Of a DNA stretch of 64,000 nt, positions 23,311 to 33,240 are shown piece after piece. Location of the stretch: assembly GCF_030547545.1 (NCBI RefSeq), contig NZ_JAUOQE010000022.1:1-64000 (forward strand). The letters are read 5' to 3'. Source of the stretch: Amphritea sp. 1_MG-2023 (GTDB lineage Bacteria > Pseudomonadota > Gammaproteobacteria > Pseudomonadales > Balneatricaceae). Position 1 is the stretch's first letter; every line of letters starts with the position of its first letter. The notes under the pieces are model-generated. The model had not been told where the DNA came from, searched no databases, and saw only the letters and a list, made by a program, of their open reading frames with translations. Both the position numbers and the translations under genes were made by a program.

Positions 23311-24822
23311 ATGGGCAATATGTCTAACTCCACACATGACCAACGATCAGTGCCACCCAATAATGAAAATGAACTGAATTATGAGCAGCAGCATCGGCCG
23401 AGTTCAGCGTTCAATACACGAGAAGAGTATTTAGAGCACGAATTGCAGATCATGGCGCCGAAGCGCTGGCGGCCTAATCTGCCTTTTAAAGATTATCGGT
23501 TTGAGTTAGAAGACAGTATCCCCGCAATGGCGGGTACCATTGGTAAAGTGGTGATGGTGGGTGCTATTGCCGCCACCTTTGCCGCACCACTTGGGTTGGA
23601 TGAAAGTTTTATATTAGAAAACGTGCGCTATGAATTACTCATCGCGGCGTTCTTTATTATTATTTTTTCGGGCTTTCTCCTGCCCACGGCTAACTTAGCG
23701 GGTACGCATGGCCCGTTGATTCCTTTGATTCCTATCGTGGTGGCGGCAGGCGGTCACCCGATGGCATTTGGACTGCTCATCGGGGCATTTGGTTTGATGC
23801 TGGCCATCAGTAAAGGCGGGAGCATGCTGGCAAACCTAACGAGTAAAGGGGTTTGCGGTGGATTATTACTCTATCTTGGGTTCGTCGGCACCATGTCGCA
23901 GATTAAAAAGCTGCTTGCTTGGGGTGACGATATTGGCATGACGCACATTCCTTTCGTCGTCATTCTATGTACGATTCTATTGTATGCGTTGCTAGAGCAT
24001 TGGCGAAAGCGTTGGTTAGCCGTACCGCTGAGTTGTTTACTGGGTGGTACCTTAGCTTTTGCGATGGGGGCGCCTTTTGAGTTTAAAACCGGTCCAGGCT
24101 TACCTAATCTAAATCCTATGTATTGGTGGGGTGAAAATTCAGGTTGGATGCTGGGTCTGCCAACCGTAGAAAGTTTTGTCGTCGTGCTGCCTTTCGCTAT
24201 TTTAGCGGTGGCAATGTGGTCTCCGGATTTCTTAGGGCATCAAGTCTTTCAAAAAATTAGTTATCCGGAGCGCACGGAAAAGGTACAAATGAATATTGAC
24301 GATACCATGACCAGTGCGTCGATTCGTCAAACCTTTGGTTCTTTGCTGGGTGGCGCTAACTTTGCTTCGTCATGGGGGACTTATATCGTACCGGCGGCGA
24401 TCGCTAAGCGTCCGATTCCGGCCGGTGCTTTATTAACCGCACTGTTTTGTATCGTGGCGGGTCTATGGGGCTACCCAATGGACTTGGCGATCTGGCAACC
24501 CGTGCTGTGCGTTGCGTTAGTCGTAGGGGTGTTTATTCCGTTACTCGAAGCGGGTATGGAGATGACCCGTGAAGGTAAAACAACACAATCAGCCGCCATC
24601 GTCGTATTCGCATCGGCACTGGTTAACCCTGCTTTTGGTTGGTCGCTGACGATGCTGATTGATAACCTTGGTTTAGTTGGCTGTAAAGAGCGTAGTGCTG
24701 ATCTCACCAAGATGACGCGCTGGATTATACCGGGCTGTATGTTTATTCTGCTAACAACCGTTATGGCGGCAGTCGGTATGTTACCGGGTATACCTGCGTT
24801 AATTCCTAGCTTTCAACATTAA
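23311..24822 (+). CDS. DUF3360-family membrane permease
   Basis: The 503-residue protein starts at ATG 23311 with AAGGA 7 bp upstream. A charged N-terminus (about 1-70, with EEYLEHELQIMAPKRWRPNLPFKDYRF) precedes about 11-12 membrane helices. I recognise DUF3360, a family of predicted inner-membrane permeases in Vibrio and other marine gammaproteobacteria that resembles SulP/NCS2 carriers. The segment TANLAGTHGPLIPLIPIV is typical. The substrate is unknown. It appears monocistronic, and a GC-rich inverted repeat 8 bp after the stop may terminate it. Confidence 0.8.
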   Translation: MGNMSNSTHDQRSVPPNNENELNYEQQHRPSSAFNTREEYLEHELQIMAPKRWRPNLPFKDYRFELEDSIPAMAGTIGKVVMVGAIAATFAAPLGLDESFILENVRYELLIAAFFIIIFSGFLLPTANLAGTHGPLIPLIPIVVAAGGHPMAFGLLIGAFGLMLAISKGGSMLANLTSKGVCGGLLLYLGFVGTMSQIKKLLAWGDDIGMTHIPFVVILCTILLYALLEHWRKRWLAVPLSCLLGGTLAFAMGAPFEFKTGPGLPNLNPMYWWGENSGWMLGLPTVESFVVVLPFAILAVAMWSPDFLGHQVFQKISYPERTEKVQMNIDDTMTSASIRQTFGSLLGGANFASSWGTYIVPAAIAKRPIPAGALLTALFCIVAGLWGYPMDLAIWQPVLCVALVVGVFIPLLEAGMEMTREGKTTQSAAIVVFASALVNPAFGWSLTMLIDNLGLVGCKERSADLTKMTRWIIPGCMFILLTTVMAAVGMLPGIPALIPSFQH

Positions 24823-25246
24823 ACTCCAGAGGCTAAGCCTTATCGGCTTAGCCTAGCTTTATCACACGGCTTATTTTCTCAACTAGCTGACGCGGCTCAT
24901 CAGTGATGTCTGTTGGTACGGGCAACTGTCGACATAGGCTATCTGCGACAGAGATAGTGCGATGCCGGCAACGCTGTGCTGGTGGGTCTCTGCAGTCAGC
25001 GTGATTATAATGGTGATCAATAGGGCTCTATGTCAATAAGCGTTCTATGTTGATAGGTCTGTGTTAATAAGGCTCTGTGTTAATAGGGCCTATGATGACG
25101 CAATAGCGCTGTGTGGCTAAAATCGTGGATGGCTATCCAATGCGCGCTAATGCTACCGCTCGTGAATGACTCAGAGGGTGTTAAGGGGCTTACTGATCGA
25201 TGCTGATAAGGTAAAGCCGGCGGTTTGACCGGCTTTATGCTGCCGA
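24823..25246. other. Intergenic region with hairpins and a small tandem repeat
   Basis: AGGCTAAGCC/GGCTTAGCCT (24830-24854) is a 10-bp hairpin just after the permease gene. At 25022-25084 four degenerate 14-17-bp units of the form AGGCTCTRTGTTAAT lie in tandem. AAAGCCGG/CCGGCTTT (25213-25236) is a hairpin 11 bp after the folE stop and may terminate folE on the minus strand. No gene is supported. Confidence 0.55.
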
Positions 25247-25786
25247 TCAGTTAATTAGTGAGAGAAACTCGCTACGGGTGGGTTGATTCTGACGAAATGA
25301 GCCAAGCATCATCGAGGTCTTCATACTGCTATTCTGCTTTTCGACGCCGCGCATCATCATGCACATATGTCGTGCTTCAACGACTACGCCAACACCCTCG
25401 GCGCCGGTGGCTTGCATGATGGCATCGGCGATCTGTTTGGTCATGTTTTCTTGAATTTGCAGACGGCGAGCAAACATATCGACGATACGGGCAATTTTAG
25501 AGAGACCGATAACTTGTCCCTTTGGGATGTAGCCGACATGGCATTTGCCGATGAACGGCAGCATATGGTGTTCACACATGGAATACAGCTCGATATCTTT
25601 AACGATAACCATTTCGCTGTTTTCAGTCGGGAAGAGTGCGCCATTAATCACTTCATCGAGGCTTTGCTCATAGCCTTGGGTGAGAAATTTCATCGCTTTA
25701 GCGGCGCGTTTAGGAGTATCGATCAAACCTTCTCGAGTGATATCTTCACCCAGTTGCTCGATAATGCTGGCAAATTCTTTTTCCAT
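25247..25786 (-). CDS. folE: GTP cyclohydrolase I
   Basis: From ATG 25786 the protein has 179 residues, starting [21 protein letters not shown] as in other gammaproteobacterial FolE; the frame is open 54 bp further upstream. The zinc ligands are in [12 protein letters not shown] (Cys71, His74) and in [12 protein letters not shown] (second Cys near 142). It converts GTP to dihydroneopterin triphosphate, the first step to folate or tetrahydrobiopterin-type cofactors. It lies downstream of the smr gene on the same strand (about 160 bp), a pairing also seen in Pseudomonas. Confidence 0.92.
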   Translation of the reverse strand: MEKEFASIIEQLGEDITREGLIDTPKRAAKAMKFLTQGYEQSLDEVINGALFPTENSEMVIVKDIELYSMCEHHMLPFIGKCHVGYIPKGQVIGLSKIARIVDMFARRLQIQENMTKQIADAIMQATGAEGVGVVVEARHMCMMMRGVEKQNSSMKTSMMLGSFRQNQPTRSEFLSLIN

Positions 25787-25948
25787 TACAGTGTGTAATC
25801 CTGTTTTGGGCTGTCTGATCTCTGTCAAACACCTAATCACACCATCGCTGGAGCGGTCATTATGACAGGGCCGTTAAAAAGTGTGCTAACTTACGTGAAT
25901 AGTGCTCAGAGGTAAAGACTCTCGCCACTATTTACATGTAATTATGGC

Positions 25949-26554
25949 TTATTTGGCGCGTTTGAGTAACACATAAAGCGCACCGGTACCGCCATCTTTC
26001 GGCTGAGCGGATGTAAACGCGATGACCGGATGCATCTGTCGCAGCCAGTCGTTAACATAGGATTTCATCAAGGCGTGCTGACCCTCAACGCTGTTTGATT
26101 TACCGTGAATGACTTTGACACAGCGAAGTTGACGAATACTGCATTCACGAATAAAGCTGCCGAGCTCTGTGCGAGCGTCATCCAAGGTAAAGCCATGTAG
26201 GTCGAGTCCTGCGTCCCAAGGAATATGTCCCTGCTTGAGTCGTTTCATCAGTTTGAGTTGTACGCCGGGGGAGGCAAAAATCAGCTCATCATCGGTTTCA
26301 ACGAGTTGCGTGACTTCTGAATTCAGGCCATCGACCACGAGTTCTTCATCGCGCACCGCCATCTGCCGTTTATAGCGACTGGTTTCATCATCCGCGAGTT
26401 TTAGCTTTTTTGGTGAGCCGCGTAGATCGGCGCGATCACTTTTTATCCGAGCGACCCCCTGCATCACGGCGGAGAAATCAATTTCATCGCTACCCTCAGT
26501 CGTCTGGGTGGCTGTATTTTGGTGCCGTTGGTTAGGCAGATCGTTTTCAGACAT
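25949..26554 (-). CDS. Smr-domain protein (SmrA/YdaL-like)
   Basis: About 201 residues from ATG 26554; another in-frame ATG lies 15 bp upstream and neither has a strong ribosome site. The first 110 residues are charged and variable. The C-terminal Smr domain (about 115-200) has the three hallmarks LDLHGFTLDDAR, VIHGKS and GGTGALYVLLKR. Smr domains of this type act as DNA or RNA nicking endonucleases. The cellular role is unclear. It is divergent from prmB, with less than 80 bp between the two starts. Confidence 0.85.
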   Translation of the reverse strand: MSENDLPNQRHQNTATQTTEGSDEIDFSAVMQGVARIKSDRADLRGSPKKLKLADDETSRYKRQMAVRDEELVVDGLNSEVTQLVETDDELIFASPGVQLKLMKRLKQGHIPWDAGLDLHGFTLDDARTELGSFIRECSIRQLRCVKVIHGKSNSVEGQHALMKSYVNDWLRQMHPVIAFTSAQPKDGGTGALYVLLKRAK

Positions 26555-26633
26555 AGCGTTCGCAAACATTATTCATTAACATACACGGCCTGTAATAAAG
26601 CAGGCCTCAATCTGACGAATTATCCATCTAGAT

Positions 26634-27551
26634 ATGACCATCAATCAAGCACAGACCCTGAAAGAACTGCATACCATACGTGATTTTGTCCGTTTTAGCA
26701 TGAGTCGTTTCTATGAACACGACCTCTATTATGGTCATGGTACCGATAATCCCTGGGATGAAGCGGTGCAATTAGTGCTTGGCGCGTTGCATCTGCCCTG
26801 GAATAGCAATCCAGAACTCCTAGATGCGCGGCTTACCGGCGATGAGAAACGACGGGTATTAGATTTTCTCGAGCAACGCGTGATTCAGCGTCGCCCTTTA
26901 CCGTATATCATCGGTGAGGCTTGGTATGCCGGTATGCCGTTCTATGTTGATGAGCGGGTATTGATTCCCCGCTCACCGATTCAAGAGTTGATTGAACAAC
27001 AATTTAGCCCTTGGCTTCGGGAAGGCCCGGTCGAGCGGATTTTGGATCTGTGCACCGGTAGCGGCTGCATCGGTATTGTCTGCGCCTATGCCTTTGAAGA
27101 GGCTGAGGTGGATTTGGCGGATATCTCCGCGGATGCACTTGACGTTGCACGGCGAAACATCAAACGGCATGAGCTGGATGAGCGGGTCACGGCGATCGAA
27201 AGCGATCTATTCAGCGCCTTAACCGGGCGCACTTATGATCTGATTGTCAGTAATCCACCGTATGTCGATAGGGATGATCTGGCCAGTATGCCGGATGAAT
27301 ATCAGCACGAGCCGGATCTGGCATTAGGCTCGGGACCGGATGGTTTAGATATCACTAAGCAGATCTTGCGTCAGGCGGCGCAATTTTTGACCGAGGACGG
27401 CTTGTTAGTGATTGAAGTGGGTAATAGCGAGGTACATCTGCAGCAGCAGTATCCACACATACCTTTTACTTGGCTAGAGCTAGCGCAAGGCGGTAATGGG
27501 GTGTTTCTGTTGACCGCAGTAGAGGTGCGACAGTATTGCAGCACAGTCTGA
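26634..27551 (+). CDS. prmB: Ribosomal protein uL3 glutamine N5-methyltransferase
   Basis: The 305-residue protein is a HemK-type class I methyltransferase. The SAM loop is DLCTGSGCIGI and the catalytic motif is SNPPYVD, which positions the Gln side chain. The N-terminal helical region (TIRDFVRFSMSRFYEHDLYYGHGTDNPWDEA) distinguishes PrmB from PrmC. It methylates Gln150 of uL3. It is followed after 52 bp by aroC, the arrangement typical of Pseudomonas and relatives, and may be co-transcribed with it. Confidence 0.92.
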   Translation: MTINQAQTLKELHTIRDFVRFSMSRFYEHDLYYGHGTDNPWDEAVQLVLGALHLPWNSNPELLDARLTGDEKRRVLDFLEQRVIQRRPLPYIIGEAWYAGMPFYVDERVLIPRSPIQELIEQQFSPWLREGPVERILDLCTGSGCIGIVCAYAFEEAEVDLADISADALDVARRNIKRHELDERVTAIESDLFSALTGRTYDLIVSNPPYVDRDDLASMPDEYQHEPDLALGSGPDGLDITKQILRQAAQFLTEDGLLVIEVGNSEVHLQQQYPHIPFTWLELAQGGNGVFLLTAVEVRQYCSTV

Positions 27552-27603
27552 ATGACTAGGGTATAATGCGCTAAATTTTTTGCTTTAAAATCGGGAACAG
27601 ACG

Positions 27604-28692
27604 ATGTCAGGAAACACCTACGGTAAGCTTTTTACGGTCACTACTTTCGGCGAAAGCCATGGCCCCGCGCTGGGCTGTATTATCGATGGTTGTCCTCCGG
27701 GGATTGCGTTGACAGAAGCCGATCTACAGCGTGATCTTGATCGCCGTAAACCGGGCACCTCACGACACACAACTCAACGTCGTGAAGCCGATGAGGTGAA
27801 AATACTGTCGGGTGTGTTTGAGGGTAAAACGACCGGTACACCGATCGGTTTGTTGATTGAAAATACCGATCAACGTTCAAAAGATTACGCCAACATCGAA
27901 GAGACCTTTCGTCCCGCGCATGCCGATTATGTTTATACCCATAAATATGGCTTTCGTGATTATCGCGGTGGGGGGCGTTCATCGGCCCGTGAAACGGCGA
28001 TGCGAGTAGCGGCAGGCGCCGTCGCGAAGCAATTTTTAGCCCAGAAAGGGGTAACGGTCAAAGGTTATCTATCACAGTTAGGGCCGATTAAGATCGATGC
28101 CTTTGATTGGGATCAGGTCGAGCAAAATGCATTTTTCTGTCCCGATATCGATAAAGTCGCCGAGATGGAAGCGTATATGGATGCCCTGCGTAAAGAGGGT
28201 AACTCAGTGGGCGCTAAGATTTCAGTCTCAGCGACCGGCGTGCCGGTGGGATTAGGCGAACCTATTTTTGATCGTCTCGATGCGGAATTGGCCCATGCGC
28301 TGATGAGCATCAATGCGGTCAAAGGCGTTGAGATCGGTGATGGCTTTGCCTGTGTCGAACAGAAGGGCACGGAACACCGTGATGAGATGACCCCAGAAGG
28401 CTTCCTCTCTAACCATGCCGGTGGCATTCTCGGAGGTATTTCTACCGGACAGGAGATCACCGCACATATCGCGTTGAAGCCAACCTCCAGCCTGCGTCTC
28501 GCTGGGCAGAGTATTAATAGCCGAGGAGAATCTATTGAGGTGGTGACACAAGGTCGACATGATCCTTGTGTTGGTATTCGTGCGACACCGATAGCCGAGG
28601 CGATGATGGCGATTGTGCTGATGGATCATCTGCTACGGCATCGGGCACAAAATGCCGATGTGGTCTGTGAAACGCCGGTGTTAAAAGGTTAA
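27604..28692 (+). CDS. aroC: Chorismate synthase
   Basis: The 362-residue enzyme carries all three family signatures: [18 protein letters not shown] at the N-terminus, [18 protein letters not shown] in the middle and [17 protein letters not shown] near the C-terminus. It uses reduced FMN to convert EPSP to chorismate, the last shared step of aromatic amino-acid synthesis, which links to the trpFBA genes at 51-53.6 kb. It lies in a probable operon with prmB. Confidence 0.96.
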   Translation: MSGNTYGKLFTVTTFGESHGPALGCIIDGCPPGIALTEADLQRDLDRRKPGTSRHTTQRREADEVKILSGVFEGKTTGTPIGLLIENTDQRSKDYANIEETFRPAHADYVYTHKYGFRDYRGGGRSSARETAMRVAAGAVAKQFLAQKGVTVKGYLSQLGPIKIDAFDWDQVEQNAFFCPDIDKVAEMEAYMDALRKEGNSVGAKISVSATGVPVGLGEPIFDRLDAELAHALMSINAVKGVEIGDGFACVEQKGTEHRDEMTPEGFLSNHAGGILGGISTGQEITAHIALKPTSSLRLAGQSINSRGESIEVVTQGRHDPCVGIRATPIAEAMMAIVLMDHLLRHRAQNADVVCETPVLKG

Positions 28693-28805
28693 AATCCCGC
28701 ATTCGAATGTTTCTTAAGCCGCGGGGGGTGTGATCCGTTACGGGGCTTGAGTGAGTAAGTATTTTTAATGATGACGACAGAGTCGTCTTTAGTGGTGGAT
28801 TCACG

Positions 28806-29657
28806 ATGACAGTCTATAAAGAGACGCTTTATGATGGTTACGGACAGGCGTTTGATGTGCAAGAAGTGCTGTTTGAACAACAAACAGATTCTTGGCATCT
28901 GATTATTTTCCGCAACCCTCAATTCGGTACGGTAATGGCATTAGATGGCATTATTCAAACCACAGAGAAAGATGAGTTTATCTACCACGAGATGCTTACG
29001 CACGTGCCATTGATGGCCCATGGCAATGCTAAAAAGGTGTTGATCATCGGCGGTGGCGATGGCGGTATGCTGCGCGAAGTGTTGAAGCATCAATCGGTTG
29101 AGAGTGTGACTCAGGTTGAGATTGATCAAGCGGTGATCGATATGTGTGTTGAGCATCTGCCGAATCATTCTCAAGGAGCATTCGATAATCCACGGGCCAA
29201 CATTGTTATTGCTGATGGCATTGACTATGTCTGTCAGACCGATGAAAAATATGATGTCATTATCTCGGATTGTACCGATCCGGTTGGACCCGGTGAGGTG
29301 CTGTTTAGCAGTCGCTTCTATGAAGGCTGTAAGCGCTGCTTGAACAATGGTGGTATCTTCGTTGCGCAGAACGGTGTGGTCTATATGCAGCCGGAAGAAG
29401 TGGTCACGACGCGTCAACGTTTGAGTCCCTATTTTAAAGATCAAACTTTCTACACGGCGGCCGTGCCAACCTATATTGGCGGTGCAATGACCTTTGCTTG
29501 GGGTTGTGATGATGCCGCTACACGGCAACTCGATGTTGAACAAATTGCCGAGCGCTTTAAAATGAGTGGCGTTAAAACGCGTTACTACAATCCGCAAATC
29601 CATGTCGGAAGCTTTGCTCTGCCGCAGTATATTCTTGAGAAGTTAGGCGACGCCTAA
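28806..29657 (+). CDS. speE: Spermidine synthase
   Basis: The 283-residue protein has the aminopropyltransferase fold. The N-terminal beta-sheet is followed by [15 protein letters not shown], the decarboxy-SAM-binding [14 protein letters not shown] and the catalytic [10 protein letters not shown], with the active-site Asp. It joins an aminopropyl group from decarboxylated SAM (SpeD product) to putrescine (from the decarboxylase at 18943). Length is close to E. coli SpeE (288). ATG 28806 begins the conserved N-terminus. A terminator follows at 29716. Confidence 0.94.
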   Translation: MTVYKETLYDGYGQAFDVQEVLFEQQTDSWHLIIFRNPQFGTVMALDGIIQTTEKDEFIYHEMLTHVPLMAHGNAKKVLIIGGGDGGMLREVLKHQSVESVTQVEIDQAVIDMCVEHLPNHSQGAFDNPRANIVIADGIDYVCQTDEKYDVIISDCTDPVGPGEVLFSSRFYEGCKRCLNNGGIFVAQNGVVYMQPEEVVTTRQRLSPYFKDQTFYTAAVPTYIGGAMTFAWGCDDAATRQLDVEQIAERFKMSGVKTRYYNPQIHVGSFALPQYILEKLGDA

Positions 29658-29715
29658 TCTGCAAGGCTTTGAGCTGTCGACGAGTAGCGCCGGTCAATCC
29701 GGCCATCTCGATGCG

Positions 29716-29752
29716 AAAATCCATCGGTTGCATAAGTCGGTGGATTTTTGTT
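29716..29752 (+). terminator. Terminator of speE
   Basis: AAAATCCA and TGGATTTT close a hairpin about 60 bp after speE, followed by TTTTGTTT. A shared symmetric A/T context means it might also act on the minus strand. Confidence 0.75.
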
Positions 29753-29829
29753 TCTACTGTCTGCCATCGCTATCGCGTTTACGCTGGACGGTTATTGTCA
29801 AGCAGGAGGCGTATTGACGCGGTAATGCA

Positions 29830-30981
29830 ATGAATACCTACAGTCGCTTATCAGGCTTTTACTTTTTCTACTTTTCGTTACTCGGGGCGCTGGTGCCATA
29901 TTGGAGCCTCTATCTGCAGTCGTTTGATTTTGATGCGCAAACGATTGGTGGATTGATGGCGATTTTAATGGCCTCACGCATTGTGGCGCCGAATCTCTGG
30001 GGTTGGTTAGCGGATCATAGTGGTCAACGCTTACGTATTGTGCGCTATGGTGCATTCTTTACCTGCCTGATGTTTATGTTGATTTTCTGGCAGGAAAGCG
30101 CGCTGGGTATCGCGATGGTGATGGCGGGCTTTAGCTTTTTTTGGAACGCCGTTTTGCCTCAGTTTGAAGTCTTAACGTTAACGCATCTGAAGGGGCGTGA
30201 AGAGCTATATAGCCGTATTCGCTTATGGGGCTCGGTTGGCTTTATTGTCGCGGTCATGGGTATCGGTGGCTTGCTGGATTGGCTGAGTATTCGGATGCTG
30301 CCGTGGATAATGTTGGGATTGATGGTGATGATCTGGTTATCGTCCCTCTGTGTCTCTGGCGAAAAGCAGCCGCATCAAGTAGGGGAGAGTGGCTTTTTAC
30401 AGCAGTTGTTACGCCCTCAGGTGTTGGTGTTTTTTGTTATCTGTTTGTTAGTTCAATTTAGTCATGGGCCTTACTATACCTTCTACTCTGTGTTGCTGGA
30501 TAGTCTTGGCTATAGTCGTACCGAGATCGGTATGCTTTGGTCGGTCGGTGTTATTGCTGAAGTCATTATCTTTATTGTCATGCCCAAGCTGATTGGTGGG
30601 TTGGGGTTGCGAACATTGATGATAATCAGCCTGCTGTTAAGTGGATTGCGCTGGCTGCTGATCGGCCTGATTCCAGAAAATCTGCCCTTAATGCTGTTTG
30701 CGCAAACGTTACATGCCGTTAGCTTTGGTGCGTTGCATGTGGTCGGTATTGCGCTGGTACATCATTACTTCTCTCCCTCGAATCACGGTCAGGGACAGGC
30801 GATGTTTAGTAGCTTAGGCTTTGGTGCAGGGGGCGCATTAGGGGCGTTATGCAGTGGTTTTATGTGGCAAACACTGGGGGCTGCGGCAACATTTGGCGTG
30901 GCTGCGGTGGCTATTTTGGTGGCGTTGTTTTTCGCAGTGGTATGGATAAAACCGGAAAATTGTGCAGTTACGAATCGGTAA
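29830..30981 (+). CDS. MFS transporter, HcaT-like
   Basis: The 383-residue protein has 12 predicted membrane helices and belongs to the MFS_1-like branch that includes E. coli HcaT (phenylpropionate permease family) and related nucleoside/sugar symporters. The N-terminus FYFFYFSLLGALVPYWSLYL and the loop GWLADHSGQRLRIVRYGAF are typical of that branch. Neighbouring genes give no substrate clue. In Pseudomonas a similar MFS gene lies near aroC, so the link is positional. It is transcribed alone, with terminators on the left. Confidence 0.82.
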   Translation: MNTYSRLSGFYFFYFSLLGALVPYWSLYLQSFDFDAQTIGGLMAILMASRIVAPNLWGWLADHSGQRLRIVRYGAFFTCLMFMLIFWQESALGIAMVMAGFSFFWNAVLPQFEVLTLTHLKGREELYSRIRLWGSVGFIVAVMGIGGLLDWLSIRMLPWIMLGLMVMIWLSSLCVSGEKQPHQVGESGFLQQLLRPQVLVFFVICLLVQFSHGPYYTFYSVLLDSLGYSRTEIGMLWSVGVIAEVIIFIVMPKLIGGLGLRTLMIISLLLSGLRWLLIGLIPENLPLMLFAQTLHAVSFGALHVVGIALVHHYFSPSNHGQGQAMFSSLGFGAGGALGALCSGFMWQTLGAAATFGVAAVAILVALFFAVVWIKPENCAVTNR

Positions 30982-31087
30982 ATTTGTTTTGTGTCGTTGT
31001 TGGTATAGTATTAGGTTAGTAGCTAAGTAATTGAATCGTTGTTGCTCCGTTTTAGGCCGGTGCCATTCCGGTTGAGGTAGGTGGCTG

Positions 31088-31348
31088 ATGAATTTTAAAA
31101 TAGATGTCGATATGACGCCGGAAGAACTACGTAAAGTATTGGGATTACCGGATGTCGAGTCATTTCAGAAAGAGATGATGAATAAAATTCAGGAGCGCAT
31201 GGATGCGGGTGTTGAGGGTTATGATCCTTTGACATTGTTTAAGCCTTACATGAACAGTGGGCTAGATTCGATGGATGCAATGCAAAAGATGCTGTTAAAT
31301 TTGATGACCAGCTATACCAGCGGTCATAAAGGTTCAGATAAAAAATAA
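31088..31348 (+). CDS. DUF6489 family protein
   Basis: The 86-residue acidic protein begins MNFKIDVDMTPEELRKVLGLPDV, matching the small DUF6489 family that often sits beside phaR in PHA-producing bacteria. It is rich in Met and predicted to be helical, with a hydrophobic middle. Its function is unknown; association with PHA granules is an inference from the neighbouring phaR, which starts 71 bp later on the same strand. The ribosome site AGGTAGGTGG lies just upstream of the ATG. Confidence 0.75.
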   Translation: MNFKIDVDMTPEELRKVLGLPDVESFQKEMMNKIQERMDAGVEGYDPLTLFKPYMNSGLDSMDAMQKMLLNLMTSYTSGHKGSDKK

Positions 31349-31419
31349 ATAGCAGGGACGCCTTAAACCGCGCACCGTGTTGTTTGCTCGAATAACGGAA
31401 CAGGTAGAGAGACACTATT

Positions 31420-31905
31420 TTGAGAATTCTCAGAAAATACACCAACCGCCGTCTTTACGATACATCGCGCAGTTGTTACATCACCTTAGAGGATGTTAAA
31501 CAATTGGTGCTCAATCAGGAGAGTTTTCAGGTACAGGACTCTAAAACCGGTGCAGATCTCACCCGCAACATTCTTTTGCAAATCATTAGCGAGCAGGAAG
31601 CGCTGGGCCATGGCACGCTGTTGACTAATCAGGTATTGCAGCAATTAATCCGCTTTTATGGCGATAGTATGCAGGGGATGATGAGTCAATATCTCGAGCA
31701 GAGTATCGCCACCTTTATCGATCAGCAGGAGCGTATTCGTGAGCAGATGCAGAATATGATCGGCGCGGCTAATCCGCTTAATATGATGAATAAAATTGCC
31801 GATCAAAATATGGCGATGTGGAATATCTTTACTCCGCCAGAAGGTGAGGATCACACCGAAAAGAAGGCTAGCAACGATGCCGAAAACGCTAAAGACGATA
31901 AATAA
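31420..31905 (+). CDS. phaR: Polyhydroxyalkanoate synthesis repressor PhaR
   Basis: The 161-residue protein has the PhaR N-terminal DNA-binding domain: MRILRKYTNRRLYDTSRSCYITLEDVKQLV, followed by the PHB-accumulation-regulatory segment (about 65-110). The C-terminal third is acidic and likely disordered. Its start is TTG at 31420 with GGTAGAGAG upstream; no ATG is available. PhaR represses phasin and PHA genes and binds granules. The PHA synthase genes phaE-phaC lie 8 kb away at 39.4-41.4 kb. A terminator follows. Confidence 0.9.
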   Translation: MRILRKYTNRRLYDTSRSCYITLEDVKQLVLNQESFQVQDSKTGADLTRNILLQIISEQEALGHGTLLTNQVLQQLIRFYGDSMQGMMSQYLEQSIATFIDQQERIREQMQNMIGAANPLNMMNKIADQNMAMWNIFTPPEGEDHTEKKASNDAENAKDDK

Positions 31906-31945
31906 AGTCGCTTCAGGCGGTTAAAATTAATCATGATGTTCAACA

Positions 31946-31986
31946 AAAACCCGCTCTAGATTCCCGAAAATCTTAGCGGGTTTTTT
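31946..31986 (+). terminator. Terminator of phaR
   Basis: AAAACCCGCT and AGCGGGTTTT form a 10-bp stem closing a 19-nt loop, with six T in total after the stem. A minus-strand frame overlapping it (31927-32112) was discarded. Confidence 0.82.
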
Positions 31987-32185
31987 CTTGTTTGTGGCGG
32001 GATGACGGAGATTGTTTATTCTGTCGATACCGGTGAGTACGCAAACCGCATCAATATTGGGGCATGAGTCCTGGCGGATCACCGGCGCACCATGATGCGG
32101 TTCATACTTCACCGCTACCTTACGCAGCGGCGATTATTGCAAGGGTGTGGTGAGTGTGACTAGCCGTAGTCATTTGCACGTCGGC

Positions 32186-33139
32186 TTATAGATTTAAGTG
32201 TTGCTTTACTGCCATCAGGCCTTCTGCACCTGTCAGGGTTTTAACGCCTACTAGCCAGTCGTTTAGAATGGCAGGATTTTGTTTGATATACTTTTGCGCC
32301 GCAGCAGCGGGAGACAGGCCGTCAATCATAATGAAGCCCATCATCTCATTTTCCATCGCTAGGTTGAATTTCAAGTTATCTAGAAACTTACCGACATTGG
32401 CGCACTCTGCTTGGTAGCCTTTACGAGTGAGGGTCTGAATGCTAGCGCCTCCAAAGTCAGGGCCGAAGTACTTGTCACCGCCGGTCAGGTAGACAATATC
32501 AAAATTGGCGTTCATCGGGTGAGGTTCCCATCCAAGAAAAGCGATGAACTGATGACGCTTGATCTCACGTTTTACCTGACTCATGACGCCTTGCTCACCT
32601 GATTCAATCAATCGCCACTCAGTTAAGCCAAAATCGCCATTATCAATCATCTTCTGTAGTAACTGATTAGCTGGGGCACCGGCTTCGATACCGTAGATAC
32701 GTTGTTTAAACTGATGCTTGAACTTAACCAGATCTGCAAAATCTTTGACGCCCGCTTCATAGGCATAACGTGGAACTGCCAGTGTGAATTTAGCACCGGT
32801 TAGGTTGTCGCCGACAACATCGATATCGCCGGGGGAGGCGTACTTATCGATAAATTTTTGTTGCGCTGGCATCCAGTTGCCTAAAAAGATATCAATCTCT
32901 TTATTTTTGAGGCCTTCAAAACCGATAGGCACGGCGAGCGTGCTAATTTCTGTTGTATACCCAAGGCCTTCTAGTACCGTGCTGGCTAGGGCGTTAGTTG
33001 AGCTGATATCTGACCAACCGGGATCGGTAAAACGCACGTTGTTGCATTGCTCTGGTTCAGCGGCTGCAGCATTCATAGCCAACAAACAGGCGGATAGACT
33101 AAGGGTCGTGATAAGTGTGTTTTTAAGAGTGTTAAGCAT
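32186..33139 (-). CDS. choX: Choline/glycine-betaine ABC transporter substrate-binding protein
   Basis: From ATG 33139, with AAGGAA 7 bp upstream, the protein has 317 residues. It has a signal peptide to about residue 27 (ending AMNAAAA-EPEQC). The mature part is of the OpuAC/ChoX type: VRFTDPGWSDISSTNALASTVLEGLGY, GNWMPA and FLGWEPHPMN carry the aromatic-cage residues for quaternary amines. It should deliver choline (or betaine) in the periplasm. The permease and ATPase genes (choW, choV) are not adjacent. It lies downstream of betC on the same strand, consistent with use of choline released by the sulfatase. Confidence 0.85.
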   Translation of the reverse strand: MLNTLKNTLITTLSLSACLLAMNAAAAEPEQCNNVRFTDPGWSDISSTNALASTVLEGLGYTTEISTLAVPIGFEGLKNKEIDIFLGNWMPAQQKFIDKYASPGDIDVVGDNLTGAKFTLAVPRYAYEAGVKDFADLVKFKHQFKQRIYGIEAGAPANQLLQKMIDNGDFGLTEWRLIESGEQGVMSQVKREIKRHQFIAFLGWEPHPMNANFDIVYLTGGDKYFGPDFGGASIQTLTRKGYQAECANVGKFLDNLKFNLAMENEMMGFIMIDGLSPAAAAQKYIKQNPAILNDWLVGVKTLTGAEGLMAVKQHLNL

Positions 33140-33240
33140 AGAACGTTCCTTTCGATGGCTAATCGGGAGAGTGCACAACATGCTGCTGTGATGGGCGGGC
33201 ATTTTGTTGTGCATCTTTTCTAGGGTTGTTGATTCTTGTA

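Noticed and set aside
31927-32112. Minus-strand frame of 61 codons after phaR
   Set aside because: It overlaps the phaR terminator and has no ribosome site or recognisable protein.
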